A stretch of 64,000 nucleotides of DNA from Flavobacterium piscinae. GTDB taxonomy: Bacteria; Bacteroidota; Bacteroidia; Flavobacteriales; Flavobacteriaceae. A program made the position numbers and the translations under genes. Below, one piece after another: positions 28,695 to 38,066 of the stretch (positions within the stretch are counted from its first letter, which is position 1; each line of letters starts with the position of its first letter). The notes below the pieces were generated by a model that saw nothing but the letters and a program-made list of their open reading frames with translations, made no database searches and was not told the origin of the DNA. The stretch covers positions 217,024-281,023 of the forward strand of contig NZ_SBKQ01000004.1 in the NCBI RefSeq assembly GCF_004122145.1, read 5' to 3'.

Positions 28695-28702
28695 CAAATA
28701 TA
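28695..28702 (-). promoter_or_regulatory. Promoter -7 box of holB, very close to the start codon
   Basis: On the minus strand TATATTTG, a perfect TAnnTTTG, ends 4 bp before the holB ATG (28690). Transcription would start at about the ATG, so the mRNA is probably leaderless. Confidence 0.5.
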
Positions 28703-28852
28703 ATTGATTTTTTGCCTCTGATTCGCTTTGTTTTTGAGTAATTTATAATTGAATTTTTATAAGATCAAGTTAAAATACTTTGTTTGTATGAAAAAAGAAA
28801 CCATTTTTAACACTTTAATCGATAAAAAATGCGTTTTGTCGTGAGTCTTTAG

Positions 28853-28860
28853 TACCTTTG
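28853..28860 (+). promoter_or_regulatory. Promoter -7 box of the SprB-like hybrid gene
   Basis: TACCTTTG, a perfect TAnnTTTG, 42 bp before the ATG at 28903. A TTTG at 28835-28838 is only 14 bp upstream, shorter than usual for a -33 element. Confidence 0.5.
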
Positions 28861-28902
28861 AGCCCAAATTAGTTGTCCCAAATCTAAATTGCTCCATGCA
28901 AA

Positions 28903-30768
28903 ATGAGTAAGCTTATGAATCGAAAAAGATGTAAAAATTTATTTTTATTACTTTTTATGTCTGTCAGTTGGTGCCATGCTCAAATGGCTATTCCTTTTAA
29001 AGAGCGATACAAAGTGAATGTAAAAGGCGACATGGCTATTATAGCCAATTCTATCTTAAACCGAATTGATAAAAAAAATTCGCCAAACGATCCGTATAAC
29101 GACCAAAGTATTGATGCCATTACCAACGACGAAATCGATATGGAATACATTGATATTGACGACGATAATCAAACTTTTTCATCCAGTAGTGCCGCATTAT
29201 TTCAAAAAGAAGAAGCCTCCAAAAAAATAATTTATGCCGGAATATATTGGTCTGCCACTTACAAATACGAAAGCGGATATAAAAAAGGAGAAGACAAGTT
29301 TGTTGCTTTTGACAAAACTAGAGAGTCTTTTGAAGAGATATTGGTAAAATTTCCTGATCAAAAAGAGTACAAAACAATCAAAGGTGAAATTATTTTTGAT
29401 GGATTAAAAAATAAAAAGTTTAAAGATGCCGCCCCCTATGCAGTATATGCAGATATTACCCAGCAAGTTCAAGAACTTGGAAACCCTTTCGGATTTTATA
29501 CAGTTGCAAATGTAAGAGCCACTCAAGGTACGCTTATAGGTGGTTCTGCTGCAGGTTGGACCATGATTTTTGTGTTTGAAGACTTATCCATGAGTGAAAA
29601 GTTTATTGTTTCAAATGATGGATTCGCTGGGGCTTCAAGTGAAAGTGTAAATGTTGTTTTCAAAGGATTTAAAACCTTGCCCGAAGGAAATGTTCATGTA
29701 AAATTGGCCGGTGCAGCCTTAGAGGGTGATTTTAAAGTGGATGGCGATTTGTTTATGTTTGGTTCAACCAAAAATAAAGATTTTACTAACGTTAAAACCA
29801 TTACAAGACGTTACAGTAATTTTTTTGACAGTTCAATCACCATTGAAGACGAACAATTTAGGTACCGGATTCCCGACAGTAAAAACACCTTGGGTTATGA
29901 TTCGTTTTTAACCACTTTATCAAATTATAACAATCGTTTTGTCGGAAATAATTTAGATGAAGCGACGGTTCGATTTAAGTCATCCGGTGATGTGTTTTAT
30001 CTTTTTTTTAGTGCAATGGCTATCGAAACTAAACCCTTAAAAGAAGCTCAAGAGGATAATACTAAATTAGTTTACCAAGATGATAAATTCAAAATAGTAG
30101 ATAAATCTACGAACAAGGAAGTTGTTCAAAACCAACCTTTACAAGGTTCAGACGATACTTTATTGGCACTAAAGGCAAAAGAGGCTTTTGTCAAAGAAAC
30201 TTTAGAAAACCCAAAAGAGATTGTTGAGAAAACTCAAAATAAATCTGTAGAAAAAGAAATACAACAAGACTCAAAACCGATTGGAGACTCAAAACCTGAA
30301 ACTAAAAAAGAAATTGCAGTCAAACCCATAGATACAACCCCAAAAAAAGAAACCGTTGTTAAAAAAGAGGAGCCTAAAACATCAATAAAAAATGAAGTTT
30401 CTACTCAAACTCAATCAGCTGAACCACAACCCAAACCCGTTCTGGCTGTTTCTGATACACTAAAAACCGCAACTCCAAAAGAAAATGAAGAGTTGGAAAT
30501 AGAAGTATTAAACGACATCGATTCTCCCAAAGGTTATTATTTAGTGGTCAATGTTTTTAATGAAAGAGTGAATGCTGCCCGGTTTATGAAAAGTTTGCGT
30601 GACAATGGACTCGACCCTAATTATTTTACAAATCCGGCAAACAATTATATGTATGTATACCTCGATTATGTCTCAACCAAACAAGAAGCCGAAAAACTTA
30701 TCGAAAATAAATTAAATAATTCATACACCGAAGAAATGTGGATTTTGATAGTAAACATGAATAAATAA
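28903..30768 (+). CDS. Secreted protein joining a SprB-like N-terminal domain to a SPOR-like C-terminus
   Basis: 621 residues with a signal peptide ending SWCHAQ. Residues ~30-385 match the N-terminal domain of SprB in this window (KGDMAIIAN, YIDIDDDNQTFSSSSA, IYAGIYWSATY, TVANVRATQG, DGFAG, NTLGYDSF). Residues ~385-535 are a Lys/Glu/Pro-rich linker. The last ~80 (GYYLVVNVFNERVNAARF to WILIVNMN) resemble a SPOR domain and match the C-terminus of SprD. It therefore combines ends of two spr-operon proteins that lie about 18 kb away. I infer an outer-membrane or peptidoglycan-linked partner of the gliding or T9SS machinery; no function is known to me. It is transcribed alone, between divergent holB and downstream pgk. 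Confidence 0.8.
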   Translation: MSKLMNRKRCKNLFLLLFMSVSWCHAQMAIPFKERYKVNVKGDMAIIANSILNRIDKKNSPNDPYNDQSIDAITNDEIDMEYIDIDDDNQTFSSSSAALFQKEEASKKIIYAGIYWSATYKYESGYKKGEDKFVAFDKTRESFEEILVKFPDQKEYKTIKGEIIFDGLKNKKFKDAAPYAVYADITQQVQELGNPFGFYTVANVRATQGTLIGGSAAGWTMIFVFEDLSMSEKFIVSNDGFAGASSESVNVVFKGFKTLPEGNVHVKLAGAALEGDFKVDGDLFMFGSTKNKDFTNVKTITRRYSNFFDSSITIEDEQFRYRIPDSKNTLGYDSFLTTLSNYNNRFVGNNLDEATVRFKSSGDVFYLFFSAMAIETKPLKEAQEDNTKLVYQDDKFKIVDKSTNKEVVQNQPLQGSDDTLLALKAKEAFVKETLENPKEIVEKTQNKSVEKEIQQDSKPIGDSKPETKKEIAVKPIDTTPKKETVVKKEEPKTSIKNEVSTQTQSAEPQPKPVLAVSDTLKTATPKENEELEIEVLNDIDSPKGYYLVVNVFNERVNAARFMKSLRDNGLDPNYFTNPANNYMYVYLDYVSTKQEAEKLIENKLNNSYTEEMWILIVNMNK

Positions 30769-30811
30769 TCGAAACATGATTATTATCAAACCATTTTAAA
30801 TTCTAAAATTT

Positions 30812-30819
30812 TATATTTG
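30812..30819 (+). promoter_or_regulatory. Promoter -7 box of pgk
   Basis: TATATTTG, a perfect TAnnTTTG, 31 bp before the pgk ATG. No clear -33 element. Confidence 0.55.
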
Positions 30820-30850
30820 TCTTTAAAATTAAACAACAAAACAAAAAATC

Positions 30851-32038
30851 ATGAAAACGTTATTCGACTTCAATTTTAAGAATAAAAAAGCTTTAATCCG
30901 AGTAGATTTTAATGTTCCCTTGGATGAAAATTTCAATGTAACGGATGTCAATAGAATTGAAGGAGCAAAACCAACCATTGATAAAATTTTGGCCGATGGC
31001 GGAAGCGTGATTTTAATGTCACACCTAGGAAGACCTAAAGGGGTAGAAGAAAAATATTCACTTAAACATATCGTTACCAAAACAGAAGAAGTGCTGGGGG
31101 TTCCTGTAAAGTTTGCTACTGATTGCATCGGAAGTATTGCCGAAAAAGCCGCTGCCGATTTAAAACCGGGAGAAGTTTTATTATTAGAAAACCTTCGTTT
31201 TTACAAAGAGGAAGAAGCAGGTGATGTGGAATTTTCAAAAAAATTAGCTTCTTTAGGCGATATTTATGTAAATGACGCCTTTGGTACAGCCCACAGAGCA
31301 CATGCTTCTACAACCATTATTGCTCAGTTTTTTCCGAACGATAAATGTTTCGGAACTTTGTTGGCAAAAGAAATTGAAAGTCTGAATAAGGTTTTAAAAG
31401 ACAGTGAAAGACCGGTAACAGCCATTTTGGGTGGTTCAAAAGTGTCCTCCAAAATTACCGTAATTGAAAATATATTAGACAAAGTTGACCATATGATTAT
31501 TGGTGGCGGAATGACATTTACTTTTGTGAAAGCCTTAGGTGGAAACGTTGGTGATTCGATTTGTGAAGAGGATAAAATGCAATTGGCATTGGATATTTTA
31601 CATTTAGCAAAAGAAAAAAATGTACACATCCACATTCCGGTTGATGTAGTGGCTGCCGATGCTTTTTCAAACGATGCCAAAACGCAGATTGTTGATGTTC
31701 GTGAGATTCCGAATGGATGGCAAGGTCTTGATGCTGGACCAAAATCTTTGGAAAACTTTAAAGAAGTTATTATGAATTCAAAAACGATTTTATGGAATGG
31801 TCCTATAGGTGTTTTTGAAATGGAAACTTTTGCAAAAGGCACAATCACATTAGGAAATTATATTGCAGAAGCAACTGCAAACGGTGCTTTTTCACTTGTT
31901 GGCGGTGGAGATTCGGTAGCAGCCGTAAAACAATTCGGTTTAGAACCAAAAATGAGTTATGTGTCAACCGGAGGAGGAGCAATGTTGGAAATGCTTGAAG
32001 GAAGAACCTTACCGGGCATCGCCGCAATTTTGGATTAA
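30851..32038 (+). CDS. pgk: Phosphoglycerate kinase
   Basis: 395 residues, the normal length. It transfers phosphate from 1,3-bisphosphoglycerate to ADP in glycolysis and works in reverse in gluconeogenesis. Motifs are [10 protein letters not shown] (N-domain), [20 protein letters not shown], and the C-domain GGGDSVAAV and [10 protein letters not shown]. It has its own -7 box at 30812. The downstream LysM gene has a separate promoter. Nothing unusual. Confidence 0.98.
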   Translation: MKTLFDFNFKNKKALIRVDFNVPLDENFNVTDVNRIEGAKPTIDKILADGGSVILMSHLGRPKGVEEKYSLKHIVTKTEEVLGVPVKFATDCIGSIAEKAAADLKPGEVLLLENLRFYKEEEAGDVEFSKKLASLGDIYVNDAFGTAHRAHASTTIIAQFFPNDKCFGTLLAKEIESLNKVLKDSERPVTAILGGSKVSSKITVIENILDKVDHMIIGGGMTFTFVKALGGNVGDSICEEDKMQLALDILHLAKEKNVHIHIPVDVVAADAFSNDAKTQIVDVREIPNGWQGLDAGPKSLENFKEVIMNSKTILWNGPIGVFEMETFAKGTITLGNYIAEATANGAFSLVGGGDSVAAVKQFGLEPKMSYVSTGGGAMLEMLEGRTLPGIAAILD

Positions 32039-32085
32039 AAATAATTTTTAACAATAAAAAAACAATTTCTGTCGTTTTACTTAAT

Positions 32086-32093
32086 TATGTTTG
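32086..32093 (+). promoter_or_regulatory. Promoter -7 box of the LysM transglycosylase gene
   Basis: TATGTTTG, a perfect TAnnTTTG, 42 bp before the ATG at 32136. Confidence 0.5.
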
Positions 32094-32135
32094 TAAAACA
32101 TAACCAATTGACAAATAAAATATTAACCTGAAAGA

Positions 32136-34079
32136 ATGAATTTACGAAATACCACACTTCTCGTTGTTCTGTTTTCTGCCTGCGTTACTTATGCTCAAGA
32201 CTCAACGCTTGTAGACGTAAATACAGCTGCAGAACCAAAGTTATCCTATTTAGACTCCATTAAATCAACTTTTCAAAAACACGAAATTGCAGCTTGTGTG
32301 GATGAACGCTGGATGAATGAATTAAGCAATCAGGATTTGTACAGCGAAATGATTGCGGATATCGAAAACACCAACCTAGACGAGAAAGTGGAGTATGATT
32401 TATCAACTGAATTATTGAAAGAACGATTAAAAGCGTTAGATGCAAAATCTGCTTTTCATATTGAATACAATCCCGGTTTAGAGAATATTATCAAACATTA
32501 TCTCAAAAACAGAAAAAGATCGTATGAGCGTTTGATGGCTTTGTCACAATATTATTTCCCCATTTTTGAAGAAGCTTTAGCAAAATACAATGTACCGTTA
32601 GAAATTAAATACTTAGCAGTCGTAGAATCAGCCTTAAACCCAAGAGCGGTATCCAGGGCAGGAGCAACCGGATTATGGCAGTTTATGTACGGAACCGGAA
32701 AACAATATAATCTTGATATTACAACTTTTACAGACGAACGAAGTGATTTATTGAAAGCTACGGATGCGGCTTGCCAATACATGGTAAATATGTATAAAAT
32801 CTTTGGCGATTGGGATTTAGTTCTGGCATCCTATAATGCAGGTCCCGGTAATGTTTCTAAAGCAATTCGTCGTTCCGGCGGAAAACAAAACTACTGGAAT
32901 ATCAGACCTTACTTGCCTAAAGAAACCCAAGGTTATGTTCCTGCTTTTTTAGCTACAATGTACGTGTTTGAATACCACAAAGAGCATGGAATTGTTCCGC
33001 AAAAACCAATCGTAAATCATTTTGCTACCGATACCATTATGGTGAAAAACAAAATGTCTTTCAAACAAATTTCTGATTTGTTAGATATTTCGATGGAACA
33101 ATTACAGTTTTTAAACCCAATGTATAAGCGGGATTTTATACCCTATCAAACAGACAAAAATCATTTTCTTCGTTTGCCATTGGATAAAGTAGCCGTTTTT
33201 ACTTCGAATGAAAATAAAATTTATGCCTATTGTGACTATGAATTTAACCAACGTGAAAAACCATTTTCTTCGCAAGAAATGTTAGCCACTTCAGATGTTT
33301 CAATTGTGACGAAAACCAAATACCACAAAGTAAGAAGAGGTGAATCTTTAGGCTTGATAGCTAAGAAAAATGGTGTAACAGTTACAGAATTAAAACGATG
33401 GAATGGATTGCGGTCTAATACTATTGCGGCCGGAAAAAATCTTAAAATACTTAAAGAAGAAAAAGTAGCCGTTACTCCTAAGAAAGTGATTGAGAACCCT
33501 GTTGCAAAAGCGGTGGTTTCTAACGACACTGTCAAAGTAAAAAATGACAAACCTCTTGAAGCGGTTAATTATCATATTGTAGAAAAAGGAGAAAGTTTGT
33601 TCAGTATTGCACAAAAATACGAGATAACAAATGATGAGTTGAAAGAATGGAATGAATTAGAAGACGAAAATATTCTAATCGGTTCAAAATTAATTGTACG
33701 TCCTCTTGAAAAACAAATGACAGAAAATCACATTGTTCAAAGTGGTGAAAATCTAAATACAATTGCAAAAAAATACAATGTAACGATTGATGAATTGAAA
33801 GAATGGAATGAACTTGAAGACAACAACATCAAATTAGGAACAACTTTAAAAATTATGCTTCCGGCCGATGAAGAAGTTGTTGTGGCAGAAGTAAAGACAA
33901 AGAAACCTGAAAAACAGTCACCCTATAAATCAGAAAAAATTTACATTGTACAAAAAGGTGATTCTCTTTTCAGTATTTCTCAAAAAATTAAAGGTGTAAC
34001 TGTGTCCGATTTAAAAAAATGGAACGGTATTAGCGGTAAAACTATTAAACCGGGAATGAAACTTAAGATCAGCGGATAA
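32136..34079 (+). CDS. Lytic transglycosylase with four LysM domains (MltD-like)
   Basis: 647 residues with a signal peptide ending CVTYAQ. The SLT catalytic domain spans ~145-270, with the catalytic Glu164 in AVVESALNPRAVS followed by GATGLWQFM and SYNAGPGNV. Four LysM domains follow at about 395, 477, 530 and 602, each starting like HIVEKGESL or YIVQKGDSL. It cuts the glycan strands of peptidoglycan in the periplasm. The layout matches MltD, though with more LysM copies than the two of E. coli. Downstream at 34108 is a DUF4837 lipoprotein gene, probably in the same transcript (28-bp gap). Confidence 0.95.
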   Translation: MNLRNTTLLVVLFSACVTYAQDSTLVDVNTAAEPKLSYLDSIKSTFQKHEIAACVDERWMNELSNQDLYSEMIADIENTNLDEKVEYDLSTELLKERLKALDAKSAFHIEYNPGLENIIKHYLKNRKRSYERLMALSQYYFPIFEEALAKYNVPLEIKYLAVVESALNPRAVSRAGATGLWQFMYGTGKQYNLDITTFTDERSDLLKATDAACQYMVNMYKIFGDWDLVLASYNAGPGNVSKAIRRSGGKQNYWNIRPYLPKETQGYVPAFLATMYVFEYHKEHGIVPQKPIVNHFATDTIMVKNKMSFKQISDLLDISMEQLQFLNPMYKRDFIPYQTDKNHFLRLPLDKVAVFTSNENKIYAYCDYEFNQREKPFSSQEMLATSDVSIVTKTKYHKVRRGESLGLIAKKNGVTVTELKRWNGLRSNTIAAGKNLKILKEEKVAVTPKKVIENPVAKAVVSNDTVKVKNDKPLEAVNYHIVEKGESLFSIAQKYEITNDELKEWNELEDENILIGSKLIVRPLEKQMTENHIVQSGENLNTIAKKYNVTIDELKEWNELEDNNIKLGTTLKIMLPADEEVVVAEVKTKKPEKQSPYKSEKIYIVQKGDSLFSISQKIKGVTVSDLKKWNGISGKTIKPGMKLKISG

Positions 34080-34107
34080 AAAGTTCTTTCCATAATTAAA
34101 CACCAGC

Positions 34108-35079
34108 ATGAAAAGAGTTGTTATTTTACTGTTTGTAGCCTCGTTTTTTATTTCTTGCAAAGAGGAAAATAGAGAAGATATACTTAAAGAATCTTCCGGA
34201 AAAATTAATCATTTGTCGGTTATTATTGAAAACCAACTTTGGAATGGTGAAGTAGGAGACAGCATCAGAAACATTTACGCTGCTCCGGTTGATGGTTTAC
34301 CGCAAGAAGAACCGTTGTTTACCATTAAACAATATGCTCCCAATTTGTTTGAAGGCTTCATGACCAACAGTCGCAACATTCTAGTGGTTTTGAAAAAAGA
34401 GGAGAACAATTTTGAATTAGTTGAAAACGAGTTTGCTAAACCACAAAATGTAGCCCACATTACCGGCAGTTCTGTTGCAGAAATAGTTGGGTTGTTAGAA
34501 AAACATTCACCGGAAATCATCACTAAATTTAAACAAACCGATATAAAAGAAAATCAACGAAGAATAGCCAAATCGTTGTTGGATGACAGTAAAATCAGAA
34601 AGCATTTTAAAGCCAGTTTGAAGCTACCAACTGCTTACAAATATATTATTGAAGAAGATAAATTCTTCTGGATTCGGAAAGAACTTCCTTCCGGCAATGC
34701 CAGTGTGTTGATTTATGAAGTGCCTTTAAACACAATTCAAAAAGACACTAACACGGTTGCCAACATCATTCAAATGCGTGATTCCATCGGACAAAAACAC
34801 ATTGAAGGGACACTTCCCAATACTTACATGATAACGCAAGCAGCCTATTCCCCCTATTTTTTTAACATTATGATGGATGGTAAAAAAACCTATGAAACAA
34901 AAGGCACTTGGGAATTGAAAAACGACTACATGGCAGGTCCGTTTATTAATTACGCTATTCGAGATGAAAAAAACAAGCGTTATTTGGTAATTGAAGGTTT
35001 TTGCTATAATCCCTCGATGGCGAAACGAGACATTATGCACGAATTAGAGTCGATTCTTAAATCAGTGAAGATTTTATAA
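34108..35079 (+). CDS. DUF4837-family lipoprotein
   Basis: 323 residues. The lipobox is FFISC, with Cys17 as the lipidated residue. The body fits the DUF4837 family (NQLWNGEVGDSIR, NSRNILVVLKKE, GTWELKNDYMAGPF). The function is unknown. It follows the LysM transglycosylase by 28 bp; I recall this pairing from other Flavobacterium genomes, which suggests a link to the cell envelope. Confidence 0.8.
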   Translation: MKRVVILLFVASFFISCKEENREDILKESSGKINHLSVIIENQLWNGEVGDSIRNIYAAPVDGLPQEEPLFTIKQYAPNLFEGFMTNSRNILVVLKKEENNFELVENEFAKPQNVAHITGSSVAEIVGLLEKHSPEIITKFKQTDIKENQRRIAKSLLDDSKIRKHFKASLKLPTAYKYIIEEDKFFWIRKELPSGNASVLIYEVPLNTIQKDTNTVANIIQMRDSIGQKHIEGTLPNTYMITQAAYSPYFFNIMMDGKKTYETKGTWELKNDYMAGPFINYAIRDEKNKRYLVIEGFCYNPSMAKRDIMHELESILKSVKIL

Positions 35080-35150
35080 GTTTTCTTTTAAAGATTTTAT
35101 CGTCAACTTTTCATTAAATTCGCAGGAATTAACTTGTGAAACTGTTTTTA

Positions 35151-35597
35151 ATGAAATTAATATTCAAAATAAAGCGATTTAACGAACTATCTCTAATCGA
35201 ACTTTACAATGTGCTTCAATTACGCAGCGAAGTGTTTGTAGTGGAGCAAAATTGCGTTTACCAAGACATTGACGGCAAAGACGAGAAAGCACTTCATCTC
35301 ATCGGAACTTATAAAAACGAAATCGTAGCGTACGTCCGCATTTTTAAACCCGGGGATTATTTTGACGAAGCTTCCATCGGCAGAGTAGTAGTCAAACAAA
35401 TCTATCGCGACAGAAAGTGGGGCTACGATTTGATGCAAGAAGCCATTTCGGCAACCAAATCAGAATTAAACGAAACCAACATCACGATTTCTGCTCAATT
35501 ATACCTTCAAAAATTCTATGAAAAGTTAGGGTTTGTGAAAACCAGTGAAGTGTATTTGGAAGATGATATTGAGCATATTCAGATGAAACGAAAATAA
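35151..35597 (+). CDS. GNAT-family N-acetyltransferase (ElaA-like)
   Basis: 148 residues from ATG 35151 (MKLIFKIKRF); a GTG at 35136 would add five residues. The ElaA-like pattern is LRSEVFVVEQNCVYQDIDGKD near residues 25-45. The acetyl-CoA pyrophosphate loop follows as GRVVVKQIYRDRKWGYDLM, and YLQKFYEKLGF near the end. It acetylates an amine; the substrate is unknown. Its stop is 1 bp from the convergent OmpA gene, with no terminator hairpin seen. Confidence 0.87.
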   Translation: MKLIFKIKRFNELSLIELYNVLQLRSEVFVVEQNCVYQDIDGKDEKALHLIGTYKNEIVAYVRIFKPGDYFDEASIGRVVVKQIYRDRKWGYDLMQEAISATKSELNETNITISAQLYLQKFYEKLGFVKTSEVYLEDDIEHIQMKRK

Positions 35598-35598
35598 G

Positions 35599-36423
35599 CT
35601 ACACCTTCGTAATCACCAACTCCACCCTTCTATCCAATTCCGGGCTTTTTCCTAACGGCATTGTGTTTCCATAGCCTTTAAAAGTCATTCTGGCTTTAGG
35701 TACTTTTTTCAGGATGAGATATTTGTAAACCGCTTCGGCACGGTTGTGCGACAGTTTTCGTTTTTTGGTTCCTTTGTCAATGGCTTCTTTGTGGTTGGGT
35801 GGCGTGCAACACACATGACCTTGCACTTCGATGTTAATGTTTTTGTTCTTAATTAACATACGAGCTATTTTATCGAGCTGGTTTTTGCTCTTAATCGACA
35901 ATTTGCTGCTCCCTCTCTCAAAAATCATATCGGAAAGCATAATGCGATCGCCTACAATGTTTTCTTTATTAAAAGTGGAATAAACTCCGGGTAATTTAAT
36001 TTCTTCTTCCGGTTGGGGTTTCATATTCAAAACGACATCCACACGGCGGTTTTTTGAACGAATTTCAGGAAGGTTTTCTTCAATATCATCATCAATCAAA
36101 ATGCGTCCTTTTCCTTCGATGGTCACAATAATTTTGTTTTTGATCCCGCTTTTGGTGATTTCGGCTTTTACTTTGTTGGCTCTGTCGGTAGATAATTTTC
36201 GATTGTAATCGTCTTTTCCTACATCATCACAATACCCAAAAATTTCAATACTTTCTACTCTTGTGCTGTCTACTTTTTGAAAAAAACCAGCCAATTCGGC
36301 AACGTATTTTGATTCAACATCGGATTGGTTCGTTTCAAAATAAATGGATTGTACCATTTCTTCCTGTGCAAAAAGTCCAAATTGCATCAGAAATAATAAC
36401 CCAATTGTCCACGTTTTTATCAT
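35599..36423 (-). CDS. Protein with two tandem OmpA-like domains
   Basis: 274 residues with a signal peptide ending GLFAQ. Two OmpA C-like peptidoglycan-binding domains follow: ~25-133 (YFETNQSDV, GYCDDVGKDDYNRKLSTDRA, RSKNRRVDVV) and ~160-272 (IFERGSSKLS, VQGHVCCTPPNHKE, LSHNRAEAVYKYL, LDRRVELVI). The second has an insert with two Cys at the position of the usual GHTD motif. There is no barrel. It would sit in the periplasm and bind diaminopimelate in peptidoglycan. The start overlaps the S41 peptidase stop by 4 bp, so the genes are translationally coupled. Confidence 0.85.
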   Translation of the reverse strand: MIKTWTIGLLFLMQFGLFAQEEMVQSIYFETNQSDVESKYVAELAGFFQKVDSTRVESIEIFGYCDDVGKDDYNRKLSTDRANKVKAEITKSGIKNKIIVTIEGKGRILIDDDIEENLPEIRSKNRRVDVVLNMKPQPEEEIKLPGVYSTFNKENIVGDRIMLSDMIFERGSSKLSIKSKNQLDKIARMLIKNKNINIEVQGHVCCTPPNHKEAIDKGTKKRKLSHNRAEAVYKYLILKKVPKARMTFKGYGNTMPLGKSPELDRRVELVITKV

Positions 36424-38066
36424 TTTAATAGAATTTTATTGTATTCGGAAGCATTGGCTAAAATAGAAGTCGCTTTTTTTACCTCAGAATTGTTTTGAAT
36501 ATAATATTGATAAAGTCCCTCTTTGTATTGATACCGTTTAATCAATTCATCCAACAATAATTCTTTGATTTCGTTTTTGTTTTTGTCTAACTGAATATCC
36601 TCGCTTTTTCGCAAAGCGGTCAATAAATTTTGGTATTCCGTTTTGATGTTTTCGTCAATTTTTTCGTTTTGAGCGGCTTCTAACGTCTTTTTTAATTGTT
36701 TTTCGGTCTCGGTGTCGAACGAGAAGTTTTCTTTCTTTAAAAACGCTTTAAAATCATTAAAATCCGCATCTGTAATGGTTGGAATCGTGTTGCCCGGATT
36801 TGGATTTTTATAAAAATAAGCGGTGGCATAATTAAAGAGGGCATCATTTTTTTGAAGGGCTTCGGCAATTGCACTCAATTTTGTTTCCGCTAATTCCACA
36901 TCGGGTTGAATACCTCCACCGTCATAAACAGTTCTTCCTTTTTTGGTTTTAAAGGCATTAAAGTTTTTGGCGTCGGTTTTAATCGCCTTTCCTTCGGCAT
37001 CTTTTTTCGAATAATCCAATGCCTGAATGCATCTTCCGGAAGGCGTGTAATATCTGGAAATTGTCACTTTTACTTGTGTTCCATACGTTAAATCCAACGG
37101 ACGTTGCACCAATCCTTTTCCGAAACTGCGACTTCCCACCACAACGGCACGATCTAAATCTTGTAAGGCACCGGAAACAATTTCACTGGCCGAAGCACTT
37201 TTTCCATCCACTAAAACCACCAGAGGAATGTCTAAATCTATCGGTTCACGGGTCGTTTTATAGGTTTGGTTATGTTTTTCAATTTTCGATTTGGTAGTCA
37301 CAATGATTTCACCTTTTGGCACAAATAAATTACAAATATTCACCGCTTCGTTCAACAAACCTCCCGGATTTCCTCTTAAATCTAAAATGATACGCTCAGC
37401 ACCTTTTGATTTTAAATCTAACAATGCGGCTTGCGTTTCAAACGAAGCTTTTCGGTTGAATTGCGAAAGCACAATATACCCGGTTTTCTCATCTACTTTT
37501 CCATAAAACGGAACAGCTTTTACTTCTACTTCGTCCAACACAATGGTAGCGGTTTGCGTTTTGCCTTGACGGTTGAATTTTACTTCTACTTTGGCATTTT
37601 TAGCACCTCGCATCAAGGCAGAAGCATCTTCTTTGTAATCTTTCAAATTGACATCGCCAATTTGAAAAATTTCGTCACCGGCTTTTAACCCTGCTTTGTC
37701 GGCCGGATAATCTTTGTAGGGTTCTTTGATGATGATTTTGCCTTCTTTTCTTGTAATCAAAGCACCAATTCCGGTATATTCGCCTGTGTTGTTGATTTTG
37801 AATTTCACCACATCTGCTTCATTGAAATAGTTGGTATACGGATCCAAATCGGCCAACATGCTTTTGATGGCTTTGTCCATCATTTCTCCCGGATTGGTCT
37901 CGTCAACATAGTTCATGTTCACGGTTTTAAACAAATTGGTGAAGATTTCAATTTGCTTGGCAATTTCAAAAAAATCTTCTTTGAAACTACTTCCCACCAA
38001 GATAAACCCGCTGAAAACAACCGGAAGTATATATCTTTTTTTAATTTTTAAAAGGGTATTAAACAT
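36420..38066 (-). CDS. S41-family C-terminal processing peptidase (CtpA/Tsp-like)
   Basis: 548 residues. A membrane or signal segment lies at ~11-30. A PDZ domain follows (~85-170, GEYTGIGALIT, DKAGLKAGDEIFQIGD). The catalytic domain contains LDLRGNPGGLL, then the catalytic Ser in GKSASASEIVSGAL and Lys in RSFGKGLVQ. The C-terminal ~130 residues are helical and charged, as in Bacteroidetes members. It degrades or trims periplasmic proteins from their C-termini. Its start overlaps the DUF4349 gene by 8 bp and its end overlaps the OmpA gene by 4 bp. Confidence 0.95.
   Translation of the reverse strand: MFNTLLKIKKRYILPVVFSGFILVGSSFKEDFFEIAKQIEIFTNLFKTVNMNYVDETNPGEMMDKAIKSMLADLDPYTNYFNEADVVKFKINNTGEYTGIGALITRKEGKIIIKEPYKDYPADKAGLKAGDEIFQIGDVNLKDYKEDASALMRGAKNAKVEVKFNRQGKTQTATIVLDEVEVKAVPFYGKVDEKTGYIVLSQFNRKASFETQAALLDLKSKGAERIILDLRGNPGGLLNEAVNICNLFVPKGEIIVTTKSKIEKHNQTYKTTREPIDLDIPLVVLVDGKSASASEIVSGALQDLDRAVVVGSRSFGKGLVQRPLDLTYGTQVKVTISRYYTPSGRCIQALDYSKKDAEGKAIKTDAKNFNAFKTKKGRTVYDGGGIQPDVELAETKLSAIAEALQKNDALFNYATAYFYKNPNPGNTIPTITDADFNDFKAFLKKENFSFDTETEKQLKKTLEAAQNEKIDENIKTEYQNLLTALRKSEDIQLDKNKNEIKELLLDELIKRYQYKEGLYQYYIQNNSEVKKATSILANASEYNKILLK

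Noticed and set aside
30766..30786. AATAATC / GATTATT hairpin after the hybrid gene, as a terminator
   Set aside because: It is weak, AT-only and has no T tract.
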